DNA of 59,923 nucleotides, from assembly GCA_964484135.1 (NCBI GenBank), contig CAZAEL010000009.1, positions 1 to 59,923 on the forward strand, in the 5' to 3' direction. The notes beneath the pieces are model-generated. The model ran no database searches, was not told where the DNA came from, and worked only from the letters and a program-made list of their open reading frames with translations. The number at the start of each line of letters is the position of its first letter. Position 1 is the first letter of the stretch. The stretch is from CAZAEL01 sp964484135 (lineage in GTDB: Bacteria; Elusimicrobiota; Elusimicrobia; FEN-1173). This document shows positions 1-8,560 of the stretch, one piece after another. Position numbers and translations under genes: made by a program.

Positions 1-2
1 AC

Positions 3-1415
3 GGGGCCCAGGTGTCCTCCCCCGTCCTGACACCCGCCGGCGTGTACGTGGCCGTCGTTCCCGTGGACGATCAGGGCACGGTGGACGCCAAAGCGCGGCT
101 CCTGGCGTACGACGCCTCTTCCGGCGCGGCCAAGGCCGGGTTCACCGTCTATCAAACGGGGAACGCGGCGGAGAGCCGCGGCCTGGGCTACGCACCCTCG
201 CCCGCGGCCACGGACGGCGTCCTCTACTGGGCGGACGCGGACGGCAAGCTGCACTCGGTGGACGAGGCCACGGGCGCGGCCCTGGCCGCTCCCGCCACCG
301 TGGGGAGCGGCGCGCCGGTGCTGGCCTCCGCGGCCGAGGCCAACGGCTGGGTGTACGTGGCCTCCTCGGACGGAAAACTGTACGCGTACCAGGCGGACGA
401 GATCGCGGCCCTGGCCGCGCCCTCGGACGTGGAGTTTTTGAGCAACGAGTCGGTCTATGCGGTGAAAGCCGCCATCAAACCCGCCGCGGGGCAAAGCCTT
501 CAAACCTGCCGCGTGGAGTCCGGAGAGGGGGCCTCCCCGACCGTCTGGACCACGCTTTCGGAAGGCCCGGCCGTCGCGGACGGGTCCGTCGTCCAAGTGG
601 CGGACTGGGACGTGTCCGAACTGCCGGACGGCGACCACACCCTGCGCCTGACCGCCGCCTTCTCCGGCGGGACGCGGGTCGTGACCCACACGGTGCGGCT
701 CAGGAACAGCTACGCCGAGGCCCTGGTCTCGGCGGCCCGGGGGGTCCACCTCGTGAGCGCGGACGGCACCGAACTGATCATCCCGGCCGGGGCCCTGTCC
801 GAGGACGACTTCCTGACCCTGTCCACGCCCGCCTCCGTTTCCGATGAAGGCATCCCCGCCGGGGTCACCGCCACCGCCATCGCGCGCGAAATCCTCCTGG
901 GGAAACCGGAGACCTCCCTCGTCAAGCCGGTCACCCTGAAGGTCCCGTACAAAAGCGCCCAGATCACGGGCCTCACCCCGGCCCGGCTCCGCCTGTACAC
1001 CTGGAACGCCTCCGACCGCAAGTGGGAAGTCGTGAACACCTCCCGGGTGGACGCCGCGAACCGGAAGGTGACGGCCGAGCTGCACCACTTTTCCATCTAC
1101 CGGGTCATGGCGTACGCCCCGGCCGCGGGCCGCGTGATCGAAAAAGGCACGACGTACGCGACGCCCAACCCGGCCACGGGCGACACCGCGTACTTCAAGG
1201 TGTACCTGAACGACGACGCGGACGTGACCGTACAGGTGTTCAACGTGGCGGGAGAAAAAGTCGCGGAGCTCAAAGGGTCGGGCCTGGGCGGCACGTACGT
1301 GCACCTGCCCTGGTCCATGGGCCACGTGGCCAGCGGGGTGTACGTGTTCCGCGCGGAGGCCAAGTCCGCCACGCGCACGGACGAGATCATCAAGAAGATG
1401 GCGGTCATCCATTGA
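3..1415 (+). CDS. Surface beta-propeller protein with FlgD-like C-terminal domain (5' partial)
   Basis: The reading frame is open to the left edge of the window, so the N-terminus is missing; the GTG at 12 need not be the start. The first ~135 residues carry PQQ/WD-type blades (repeats such as GVLYWADADGKLHSVD and WVYVASSDGKLYAY). A region at about 225-370 resembles a ZU5-like domain: GTELIIPAGAL, then a hydrophobic beta-rich stretch ending in HHFSIYRV. The last ~85 residues form a FlgD-Ig/Por-sorting-like domain (YATPNPATGD, then VQVFNVAGEKVAEL and SGVYVFRAEAKS, ending KMAVIH). In Bacteroidota such C-terminal domains direct type IX secretion; that role here is inference. A PorV-like gene follows immediately, as also happens for the related protein at 29118. 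Likely secreted or surface-exposed; ligand unknown. Confidence 0.75.
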   Translation, partial: GAQVSSPVLTPAGVYVAVVPVDDQGTVDAKARLLAYDASSGAAKAGFTVYQTGNAAESRGLGYAPSPAATDGVLYWADADGKLHSVDEATGAALAAPATVGSGAPVLASAAEANGWVYVASSDGKLYAYQADEIAALAAPSDVEFLSNESVYAVKAAIKPAAGQSLQTCRVESGEGASPTVWTTLSEGPAVADGSVVQVADWDVSELPDGDHTLRLTAAFSGGTRVVTHTVRLRNSYAEALVSAARGVHLVSADGTELIIPAGALSEDDFLTLSTPASVSDEGIPAGVTATAIAREILLGKPETSLVKPVTLKVPYKSAQITGLTPARLRLYTWNASDRKWEVVNTSRVDAANRKVTAELHHFSIYRVMAYAPAAGRVIEKGTTYATPNPATGDTAYFKVYLNDDADVTVQVFNVAGEKVAELKGSGLGGTYVHLPWSMGHVASGVYVFRAEAKSATRTDEIIKKMAVIH

Positions 1416-1420
1416 TGAAC

Positions 1421-1570
1421 GGCGTGGAAAGTGAAAAGTGAGACGTTTAAAGTGAAATCCGACATCCGTCCTGAAATCAAAGCCAAAAAGGCGCGTTCGG
1501 CACTTGGGCGGGCGCTGCAATGTATCCTTTTTGTCTTCCTTCTCGCCTCTCACTTCTCACTTCCCACGCC
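1421..1570. repeat. Fold-back heptamer repeat element spanning the start of the PorV-like gene
   Basis: The left arm (1421-1445) and the reverse complement of the right arm (about 1546-1570) match at 22 of 25 positions. Both arms consist of degenerate 7-nt units (AAGTGAA/AAGTGAG on the left, TCTCACT on the right). The intervening ~100 nt hold a further imperfect complement (a CAAAGCCAAAAAGG-like stretch against CCTTTTTGTC). The element runs from just after the stop of the upstream gene through the start and signal-peptide codons of the next gene. Similar elements lie near 39762, 43051 and 48777. Confidence 0.7.
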
Positions 1571-3008
1571 ACTCTTCGCCGCCAAGATCCATCCCCGCGC
1601 CGGGACGACGGCCGCCGCCTTCCTGAAACTGGACCCCAGCCCCCGGTCCGTGGCCATGGCGGGCGCGCACACGGCCGTGGCCGACGACGCGTACGCGGGA
1701 CACTGGAACCCCGCGGGCCTGACGCAGCTCAAGGGCCCCGAAGGCGCGTTGATGTACAACCGGTATTTCCAGGACCTGGACCAGGAGTTCGTGAGCCTGG
1801 CCCTGCCCCTGCCCTCGGGTTCGGCCCTGGGGCTGGCCTGGAACGGCCTGCGCGTGCCCAAGGACTTGGAGCGGCGGAGCGGCGCGGGCGAGGACATACC
1901 GACCGCCGCCCTCACGGCCAGCGAAGGCACGTTTGGGGCCTCGGACATGGCCGGCGCCTTGAGCCTGGCCCATCGATGGGGAAAAAGTTTCAGCGCCGGC
2001 GCGAGCCTCAAGCTCATCCAGCAAAAAATAGACACCCTCAAGGAATCGGCCTACGCCCTGGACGCGGGCATCCTCTGGCGGCCGGGCCGGGGGAGCTGGT
2101 CCTTCGGCGCGGGGATGCAGAACCTGGGCCCGTCCGTCCGCTTCCTCCGCAAGGCCTACGATCTGCCCCTGACCTACAACGCGGGCGCGGCCTGGCGGGG
2201 TTTCGGCGAGCGATTGTTGCTGGCGGTGGACGCGCGTCAACCCATCGACAATTACCTGTCTTCCGGCGCGGGGGCGGAATACTGGCTCCTGAAATTTTGC
2301 GCCCTGCGCGCGGGGTACCGGTACCGGATCAACGAAAACGAGCTGGGCGCGTTGTCGGGGCTGGGCGCCGGAATGGGGCTGCGCTTCAAATTCCTGCAGG
2401 TGGACTACGCCTTCGCGCCCTTCGGCGACCTGGGCAACACCCACCGGATCGGGCTCCTGGTCCGCCTGCCGGGCCCCGCCGTTCCCCATCAGGAGGCCGT
2501 TGCCCCGCCCGCCGCCGCGCCCCTCCCGCCGCCCGCGCCGACCCCCGCGGAACCGGAGCCTTCCAGGACCTGGCCCCTGTCCAGCGCCGTCAAACAGGTG
2601 CGGATCAGCCCCCAGGGCGCGGTGCATGAGGTCCTTGCCGCGGCCCCGGCGGACTGCGCCATCCAGCGCCTGTTCTTCCGGACCCGCGGCCTCTCCTCCG
2701 GCGCCGTCCCGGACATGGTTTTGTTGGAAGACATCGAACCGCCGAAGACGGCGGATGTTCCGGTCTACGCGTCCTTCCGCCTCGGCGGAAACGCGCCGCC
2801 GGCCTCCGGACGCATGGGCGTGGTGTTCCGCGTCCCGAAAACATGGCTGCAAGAAAAGAGCCTCACGCCGGACCGGATCGCCTTTTACGCCAAGGGCTGG
2901 GAGGGCTGGATCAAGCAGCCCACGCGCCGCGTGTCGGAGGGAGAAACCTTTTACGAGTTCAAAGCCGACGTGGACCTGTTCGAATATTGGATCATCGGCG
3001 CCCAATAA
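1431..3008 (+). CDS. PorV/PorQ-family outer-membrane protein with C-terminal PGF-pre-PGF-like domain
   Basis: 525 aa from the GTG at 1431; the start is uncertain because it lies inside a fold-back repeat. A hydrophobic stretch (about residues 30-50, ending LPTPLFA before AKIHP) is a plausible signal peptide. Residues ~55-350 match the PorV/PorQ (UPF0164) beta-barrel pattern: GTTAAAFLKLDPSPRSVAMAG, then AHWNPAGL-type segments and a GLRFKFLQVDYAF strand near the end. A proline-rich linker (~355-385) leads to a ~135-aa domain with W-x2-WIKQPT and a final aromatic FEYWIIGA, resembling the PGF-pre-PGF domain of archaeal surface proteins. In Bacteroidota PorV is the shuttle for type IX substrates. 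The position directly after a protein with a FlgD-like C-terminus suggests a cargo/shuttle pair. Barrel assignment is firm; the C-terminal domain is tentative. Confidence 0.75.
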   Translation: MKSETFKVKSDIRPEIKAKKARSALGRALQCILFVFLLASHFSLPTPLFAAKIHPRAGTTAAAFLKLDPSPRSVAMAGAHTAVADDAYAGHWNPAGLTQLKGPEGALMYNRYFQDLDQEFVSLALPLPSGSALGLAWNGLRVPKDLERRSGAGEDIPTAALTASEGTFGASDMAGALSLAHRWGKSFSAGASLKLIQQKIDTLKESAYALDAGILWRPGRGSWSFGAGMQNLGPSVRFLRKAYDLPLTYNAGAAWRGFGERLLLAVDARQPIDNYLSSGAGAEYWLLKFCALRAGYRYRINENELGALSGLGAGMGLRFKFLQVDYAFAPFGDLGNTHRIGLLVRLPGPAVPHQEAVAPPAAAPLPPPAPTPAEPEPSRTWPLSSAVKQVRISPQGAVHEVLAAAPADCAIQRLFFRTRGLSSGAVPDMVLLEDIEPPKTADVPVYASFRLGGNAPPASGRMGVVFRVPKTWLQEKSLTPDRIAFYAKGWEGWIKQPTRRVSEGETFYEFKADVDLFEYWIIGAQ

Positions 3009-3017
3009 TATCCTCCC

Positions 3018-3926
3018 ATGGGCCATCCGCAAGAAACCCTGGCGCGCAATCTCATCCTCTTAAAAGAACTGGAACGGTTCCTGGATCTTTTCTCGGGGGG
3101 GCCGGTCCTGCTCCTGAAGGGCGCGGGTCTTCTCTGTTGCGGGTGCGCGGACGCGCGGTCCCGCCCCATGCAGGACCTGGACATCCTCATCCCTCCCCGG
3201 GACCTGGACCAGGCCCTCAAGTCCCTCGAGGGCCTGGGGTTTTCCAAGAGGCCCGGCGCCGCCGCCTTCCTGAAGGGCGCGGCGGCCTTCGACATCCACA
3301 CGCGGGTCTGGTATCTGACCCCCGAAGAAGAGGCGGATTTTCGCCGGGACGCGGGCCCCGTTCCCGTGGGAGAGGCCCGCGCCTGGACGCCGGCGCCCCA
3401 GGACCATTTGATCTACATCCTGGCCCACGCGGCCGTGCATCACGGGGAGATCGAACCCAAGTGGGCGCGGGACGTCCGCGACCTCTTGAAACACCACGCG
3501 GGGACCCTCAGCCCGCGCGCGGTGGAGGGGCGGCTCCGTTCCCTGGGCCTGTGGCCCGCGGCCCAATGGTTCCTGAGACGGGCCGGGCTGGAAAGCGTTT
3601 GGCCCCTTGCCCGCGAAGAAGGGAGGGAACGTCGGATGAACGGACGCCTTGACCGGTTGGATCCGTTCCTCAAAGGCCATCTTTTGCGGTTCTGGTTTCT
3701 TCGCGGCTGGCGGTTCCGTCTGAGATACGCCGCGGCCGCGTTTTTTCCGGAAACCGCCTTTTTGCGCCTGCGGTATGACATCCGCCTTTCCGCCGCCCTG
3801 CCCGTTTTCCGTCTTCTTCGGCCTTTCCTGATCCTGTCCAAAGCCGCGGCGGCCCTGGGCCGCCTGGTTTTGTCCCTGCTCAGCGCGCCGCAACCCCTTC
3901 CTTCCCTTTCGAAAAACCGGAACTGA
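3018..3926 (+). CDS. Nucleotidyltransferase-like protein (NTP_transf_5 type)
   Basis: 302 aa, ATG 9 nt after the previous stop. The N-terminal third shows the pattern of uncharacterised NTP_transf_5 (PF14907) proteins: LLLKGAGLL at ~35-43, then RPMQDLDILIPP with two acidic residues fit for metal binding, then a second segment with FDIHTRVW. Members often sit in exopolysaccharide or exosortase-associated loci, but substrates are not established. The C-terminal ~100 residues are basic and hydrophobic and may associate with the membrane. The gene ends just before the promoter of the polysaccharide operon, so it probably belongs to the upstream transcript. Family call moderate; function unknown. 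Confidence 0.6.
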   Translation: MGHPQETLARNLILLKELERFLDLFSGGPVLLLKGAGLLCCGCADARSRPMQDLDILIPPRDLDQALKSLEGLGFSKRPGAAAFLKGAAAFDIHTRVWYLTPEEEADFRRDAGPVPVGEARAWTPAPQDHLIYILAHAAVHHGEIEPKWARDVRDLLKHHAGTLSPRAVEGRLRSLGLWPAAQWFLRRAGLESVWPLAREEGRERRMNGRLDRLDPFLKGHLLRFWFLRGWRFRLRYAAAAFFPETAFLRLRYDIRLSAALPVFRLLRPFLILSKAAAALGRLVLSLLSAPQPLPSLSKNRN

Positions 3927-3955
3927 TTGACAATTCAACCCATTTCCGTTAAAGT
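3927..3955 (+). promoter_or_regulatory. Sigma70-like promoter of the polysaccharide operon
   Basis: TTGACA (3927-3932), a 17-nt spacer, then TAAAGT (3950-3955), in an AT-rich island that stands out from GC-rich surroundings. Predicted transcription start near 3962, only a few nt before the ATG at 3968, so the leader would be very short. Confidence 0.6.
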
Positions 3956-3967
3956 TTTATAGTAACG

Positions 3968-4525
3968 ATGGAAATATGGGTTGATTTGACAAAAGATCCC
4001 CTGTTTTTGGCCGCTCTCGTTGTTCTGCTGACAGGCTTGGGGGTGTTGGCTTGGTGTCTGCGCGGCCTGTTTCGCCGTTCGGGCGCCCCGCGGGACCTTC
4101 GCCCTTTGCGCGCCGCGGAAAACGCGCCGGCCCCCGCCCCGCAGGCCCCCGCTTCCGGCGGCCTCCCGCACCCCGTGGCTCCGACCCCCTCCGCCGCCCC
4201 CTCCGTTGAAAATGACGCCGCCGTCCTCTACAGCGTCCTGGAAGAACGCTTCACGGAGCTTTCCCGGCGGATCGCCTCCCTGGAAGGGGGAAAAACCGTC
4301 GCGAAAACCGCGGACGCCAACGCGGCGGTCAACCTCTCGCCCCTTTTGAAACGCCTCGAGGAGATGCAGGAAGAAATCAACAAGATCAAAATTTTCCTGG
4401 CGAACCTGCCCGCGCCCTCTTCCCAGGGCGCCGCCGACCTGGCCGCCCTGTCGGCCAAGGTGGACGGCCTGCAAAAAGTCCTGGAACACCTGGCCCTGGA
4501 ACCGGAAGTTTCAAAGCCGTCATGA
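3968..4525 (+). CDS. Single-pass membrane protein with coiled coil, unknown function
   Basis: 185 aa. One transmembrane helix (LFLAALVVLLTGLGVLAWCL, ~12-31), a basic juxtamembrane stretch, an Ala/Pro-rich linker (~45-80), and a heptad-patterned helical C-terminal half (~82-180) likely to form a coiled coil. I recognise no family. It is the first gene after the operon promoter and overlaps the CBM48-protein gene by 4 nt (ATGA), so the two are probably translated together. A structural or scaffolding role at the export machinery is possible but only inferred from position. Confidence 0.6.
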   Translation: MEIWVDLTKDPLFLAALVVLLTGLGVLAWCLRGLFRRSGAPRDLRPLRAAENAPAPAPQAPASGGLPHPVAPTPSAAPSVENDAAVLYSVLEERFTELSRRIASLEGGKTVAKTADANAAVNLSPLLKRLEEMQEEINKIKIFLANLPAPSSQGAADLAALSAKVDGLQKVLEHLALEPEVSKPS

Positions 4526-5013
4526 CGCCCGACCGCCGCACCCTCCTGGCCGTGCTCCTGGCGGACGTTTTCGTCCTGGCGGGCGCCCTCTTCATCCTGA
4601 GGGACCGCTACCTCCTGGCCAAAAACCGGCTGCCCGACATCGCGGCCGCGCCGCCCGAGGCCGGCCGCCTCGTTCCTGCGCCCGCGCCGGCGGCGGACCT
4701 GCCGGCACCCGCCCCCGACAAGGCCCCCGTCCGCAAGGACGCCGCCCAAAAACCCATGAACGTCCGGAACATCCTGTTCAGCTACCGAAACTCAAAGCCC
4801 GCGCGGGTGGAGATCATCGGAAGCTTCAACAACTGGACGCCCCAACCCATGACCAAGGGGAAGAACCACACGTGGAGCCTCATGGTGCCCCTGGAGCCCG
4901 GCGATTACACCTACAACTACCTGGTGGACGGCAAGGTGATCCGGGACCCCAACAACCGGCGTACCGCGCCCGAGGGCCGGTCCCTGCTCTCGGTCAAACC
5001 GCCGGAGTCATGA
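4522..5013 (+). CDS. Membrane-anchored CBM48/AMPK glycogen-binding domain protein
   Basis: 163 aa. An N-terminal signal anchor (LLAVLLADVFVLAGALFIL, ~7-25) and a Pro/Ala-rich linker lead to a C-terminal domain (~78-160) with the AMPK-beta/CBM48 pattern: RVEIIGSFNNWTPQPM, then HTWSLMVPLEPGDYTYNYLV and a final DPNNRRTAPEG. The aromatic and Asn residues used for alpha-glucan binding are present (FNNW, YNYLVDG). There is no catalytic domain. It overlaps both neighbours by 4 nt. Topology suggests a periplasmic domain, although the basic residues flanking the helix do not settle orientation. It could sense or bind an alpha-glucan, or the domain could serve as a protein-protein module in EPS export. 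Confidence 0.75.
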   Translation: MTPDRRTLLAVLLADVFVLAGALFILRDRYLLAKNRLPDIAAAPPEAGRLVPAPAPAADLPAPAPDKAPVRKDAAQKPMNVRNILFSYRNSKPARVEIIGSFNNWTPQPMTKGKNHTWSLMVPLEPGDYTYNYLVDGKVIRDPNNRRTAPEGRSLLSVKPPES

Positions 5014-6557
5014 GGAGGGCGTCTCTTTTCGGGATTCTTCTGTCCTCGTTCCTCCTATCCCTCTGCGCGCGTCCTCCCCTTTGGGCCGGGACGCCGAGCC
5101 AAACCGACCTGCGGCGGGATTTCTCCCATTACGTCCGCGTTTCCCAAAAGAACAATTACGGCCCCAATGACCGGCTGTACATTCTCTACCGTCTCCGCGA
5201 AAAATACGCGGAAAGCGGGCTCGACCTCTCCGACCTGGAAGGAGAAATCCTCTCCTGGGAAAAGGCCCGGCAACCCTCCGAAGCCGCGCCCCCGGCCCCG
5301 GCCGACCCGCCCGCAGAGACCGCCGGCCCCGGAGCCGCCCCGCGCCTCGTCCACGTGGGCACGCGGCAGGAGGCCGGACGGCTCAAGCTGGTCCTGGAGC
5401 TCACCGACCCCGTCCTGCCCCAGGCCCTGCGCGTGGACGACCCCAAACGCCCCGGCCAACCGCTCCTGCTCATCGACCTGCCCGGCGCCCAGAACGCCTT
5501 GAGCAACGTGGCGCGGGAACTGCGTTGGAATTCCGGGCCCCTGGAATCCGTCGCCACCGAAGAAAAGGCGGACGGCGCCCTGCGGGTGCGGATCCAATTG
5601 CGGGAGGACCGGCCCTACCGCATCGTGCGCGCCGGCCGGGAGGTGTCCGTTGAAATCAAGACGGAGGAGGCCGGCCCGGCCCTCTCCCAGGCCCCGCCGG
5701 CCGCGGGAGAAGAGGACGCGGACAAATCCTATGTCATCCAGTCCGGAGACCTGCTCAACGTCCAGGTGGCGCCCGCCAAAGAACTCAGCCGGGAAACCGT
5801 TGTGCAACCGGACGGCACCCTGGTGTTCCCTCTGCTGGGGACGCTGCCCGTCAAGGGGATGTCGGTCGGACAACTGGAAACGCACCTGACCCAGCAGCTC
5901 AGGCCCTACGTGGCCAAACCCCGCGTCACGGTCTCCATCAAGCAGTTCTCCAACCGGAACGTTTTCCTCATGGGGAAGGTGTCCCGGCCCGGTCCCGTGC
6001 CGTACAAATCGGGCCTCCGCCTCCTGAACGCCGTTTCCGAGGCGGGAGGCTTCTCGGAAGACGCCGACCGCACCGCCATCAAGGTGTACCGCGGACGGGA
6101 GGGGGAACGCAAAACTTTTTCCGTCAACGCCCAGGAAATCCTGTCCCAGGGAGACCTTTCGCGGGACTTCTCGCTGGAGCCGGGCGACATCGTGGAAGTC
6201 CCCCGCGGAGGAAACACGGTGTTCATCATCGGACAGGTGAACCGGCCCGGCAATTACGGGTTCCGCGAAGGGTACACCTTGCTGGAGCTCGTGTCGGAGG
6301 CGGGCGGCGTGACCGTCGGAAGCCGGGCCAAAAAGGTCAAGATCTTCCGGGAGGCCTCGCCGCGGCGCGAGGCCATCCACGTGAACCTGGCCCGCATCAT
6401 GCGCGGCCATCCGGAGGAGGACGTGTCCCTCAAACCGGGGGACATCGTGCTGATCCCCCAGAACACCTTTTATTCGGGCACCGCCGTGGCCACCAACCTG
6501 CTCCAGCCCTGGCTCTACCTGACCACGCTGATCATCACCGTCATCCTGCTCACATGA
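5010..6557 (+). CDS. Polysaccharide export protein (Wza/OPX type) with N-terminal AMIN domain
   Basis: 515 aa from the ATG at 5010, overlapping the previous stop by 4 nt. Signal peptide (LFGILLSSFLLSLCARPPLWA). Residues ~110-225 look like an AMIN domain (RLKLVLELTDP, then LLLIDLPGAQN and VRIQLREDRPYRIV). A Poly_export domain follows (YVIQSGDLLNVQV, VQPDGTLVFPLLG, ~242-325), then two SLBB domains (NVFLMGKVSRPGPVPYKSG and FIIGQVNRPGNYGFREGYTL). The C-terminus is hydrophobic (LLQPWLYLTTLIITVILL) and could span the outer membrane. The protein should form the export channel for the polymer, partnering with the Wzz/tyrosine kinase encoded next. AMIN domains bind peptidoglycan or polysaccharide; the combination is uncommon. 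Confidence 0.88.
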   Translation: MRRASLFGILLSSFLLSLCARPPLWAGTPSQTDLRRDFSHYVRVSQKNNYGPNDRLYILYRLREKYAESGLDLSDLEGEILSWEKARQPSEAAPPAPADPPAETAGPGAAPRLVHVGTRQEAGRLKLVLELTDPVLPQALRVDDPKRPGQPLLLIDLPGAQNALSNVARELRWNSGPLESVATEEKADGALRVRIQLREDRPYRIVRAGREVSVEIKTEEAGPALSQAPPAAGEEDADKSYVIQSGDLLNVQVAPAKELSRETVVQPDGTLVFPLLGTLPVKGMSVGQLETHLTQQLRPYVAKPRVTVSIKQFSNRNVFLMGKVSRPGPVPYKSGLRLLNAVSEAGGFSEDADRTAIKVYRGREGERKTFSVNAQEILSQGDLSRDFSLEPGDIVEVPRGGNTVFIIGQVNRPGNYGFREGYTLLELVSEAGGVTVGSRAKKVKIFREASPRREAIHVNLARIMRGHPEEDVSLKPGDIVLIPQNTFYSGTAVATNLLQPWLYLTTLIITVILLT

Positions 6558-6570
6558 TGAGAGGTCATCC

Positions 6571-8484
6571 ATGGCCCTGAGCCCGGAACTCACCCTGCAG
6601 GACTACTGGCGCATCATCCGCCGGCGCAAGGGCCTGTTCCTCTTCACCTGGACCGCCGTGGTGGCCGCCACCTACGTGTTCACCGCCTGGCAGACGCCGG
6701 TGTACGAATCCCACGCCATCTTGAAGATCGAACGGCCCCCCTCCATCCCGGGCATGGGGGCCCAGGACCCCTGGGACGCCTGGACCTTCATGAACACCGA
6801 GGCCAAAAGCATCCGCAGCACCGCGGTCCTGGAAAGGACGGCCCGGATCCTCGGTTGGGTGGACGACTCCACCCCGGCGGAACAGCGCCTGCGGCTGGCC
6901 AACGCCCTGCAGGGGCAGGTCCAGTCCGAAAGGATGGGGGACTCCAACCTGCTGCGGGTGTCCGTCGCGTCCGACGACCCGGAGAAAGCCGCGGCCGTGG
7001 CCAACGCCGTGGGGCGGGCTTACATCGAGAAGGGCATGGAGGACCGCAGCCAAAAGGCCCGGGAAACCAAGGAGTTCACCTTCCAGGAGCTCGCCAAGGC
7101 CGAGAAAAAACTGCGGGAGGCGGAGGACGCCTTCCGCCGCTATTCCGAGCAGTCCGGGGCCCGGGGCGTGGGCAGCTACCTGACCAACCAGTTGGTGACC
7201 CTGCAAACGCAGCTGGACGACCTGCTCAAGCAATACACCGAACAACATCCCGACGTGCGGCAGACCCGCGCCAAGATCGCGGCGGTGCAAGCCCAACTCC
7301 GCCAACTCCCCCAGGAGGAGACCGAGTACCAGCGCCTCTCCCGCGAGGTGCGCATCAACGAGGAGCTTTACACCTTCCTGGCCAAAAAATACAAGGAAGC
7401 CCAGATCTCCGAGGCGGAACGGGAGCAGACCGCCTTCATGGACAGCCCGGCGCTGGTCCCGAAGGTTCCGGTGCGGCCCAACAAACGGCTCAACCTCCTG
7501 GTCGGCACCGCCCTGGGCCTGCTGTTGGGCGTCATGGTGGTCCTCCTGGTGGAAAACCTGGACACCTCCATCGGCACCATCGAGGACGTGGAGCATTACC
7601 TGGAGCTGCCGGTCTTGGCCGTGGTGCCCCACATCAGCGTGGGGGAAGCCGCCGGCAAGGGGCTCCTCCTCTCCCTCCGGCTGGGCCGCGCCCCCTCCTT
7701 GGAGGAGGCGCGCCGGCGGCTGGTCCTGTACCACCCCACCAAATCCTCCTTCGTGGAGGCGTACCACACCCTCAAGACCAATTTGCGCCTGCCGATCCGC
7801 CAGGGCGGTCGGCCCGGCGCGGTGGTGGGGTTCACGTCCGCCGGCGTGTCGGAAGGCAAGACCCTCACCGCCGCCAACTTCGCCATCACGGCGGCCCAGA
7901 GCGGCCTGAAGACGCTGTTCGTGGAAGGCGACCTGCGGCGGCCTTCGGTCCACCGGCTCCTGGGCCTGGACCGGGAGCCCGGGCTGACCGACGCCATCTC
8001 GGGCGACCGCCCCTGGACCCCCATGGTGCGGGGCACCTCCGACTTCCTCATGGGGGAGCTCGGGTTGGAATCTTTGTTGAAGTCGCAGGGCATCGAAAAT
8101 TTCCGCCTCCTCTCCTGCGGCGCCAGTCCCTTGAATCCCGCGGACATCCTGGGCTCTCCACGCTTCGAACGGCTCCTGCGGGAAGCGCGGTCCCAGTACG
8201 ACCTGGTGGTCGTGGACTGCGCGCCGGTCATGCTTTTCGCGGACGCCCTGCTCATCGGGCCCCGAACCGACGGCCTCATCCTGGTGTACAAGGCCGGCCG
8301 CACGGCCCGGGGCGCGCTGAAACGCGCCAAGGACCAGCTGGCCAACGTCAGGACCAACCTCCTCGGCGTGGTGCTCAACGACCTCCGCGCCGCGGAAATG
8401 GAGCCCCACTACGGGTATTACTATTATTCCTACCGCTACGAATCCCCCGAACCGCAACACCCCTCCCCGCGCCCGCGGGCCTAG
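6571..8484 (+). CDS. Wzz-domain polysaccharide copolymerase / BY-type tyrosine autokinase
   Basis: 637 aa, ATG with a GAGAGG Shine-Dalgarno. The N-terminal Wzz domain has two transmembrane helices (~24-43 and ~308-328) around a periplasmic coiled-coil region (~150-280). The cytoplasmic C-terminal half is a BY-kinase: Walker A GVSEGKT with Lys ~430, Walker A' FVEGDLRRP and Walker B LVVVDCAPV. It ends with a tyrosine cluster (HYGYYYYSYRYE, ~613-625), the usual autophosphorylation site. It should control chain length and couple polymerisation to the OPX channel encoded just upstream. Phosphorylation of the Tyr cluster is the expected regulatory input. A typical full-length single-chain kinase. 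Confidence 0.92.
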   Translation: MALSPELTLQDYWRIIRRRKGLFLFTWTAVVAATYVFTAWQTPVYESHAILKIERPPSIPGMGAQDPWDAWTFMNTEAKSIRSTAVLERTARILGWVDDSTPAEQRLRLANALQGQVQSERMGDSNLLRVSVASDDPEKAAAVANAVGRAYIEKGMEDRSQKARETKEFTFQELAKAEKKLREAEDAFRRYSEQSGARGVGSYLTNQLVTLQTQLDDLLKQYTEQHPDVRQTRAKIAAVQAQLRQLPQEETEYQRLSREVRINEELYTFLAKKYKEAQISEAEREQTAFMDSPALVPKVPVRPNKRLNLLVGTALGLLLGVMVVLLVENLDTSIGTIEDVEHYLELPVLAVVPHISVGEAAGKGLLLSLRLGRAPSLEEARRRLVLYHPTKSSFVEAYHTLKTNLRLPIRQGGRPGAVVGFTSAGVSEGKTLTAANFAITAAQSGLKTLFVEGDLRRPSVHRLLGLDREPGLTDAISGDRPWTPMVRGTSDFLMGELGLESLLKSQGIENFRLLSCGASPLNPADILGSPRFERLLREARSQYDLVVVDCAPVMLFADALLIGPRTDGLILVYKAGRTARGALKRAKDQLANVRTNLLGVVLNDLRAAEMEPHYGYYYYSYRYESPEPQHPSPRPRA

Positions 8485-8560
8485 GGTCGTGGCCGGGCCG
8501 GGATTCCGTCTCCCGAGGGACCGCTGAAAGCGGCCGCGGGGGATCACAACAGGTGACGGG

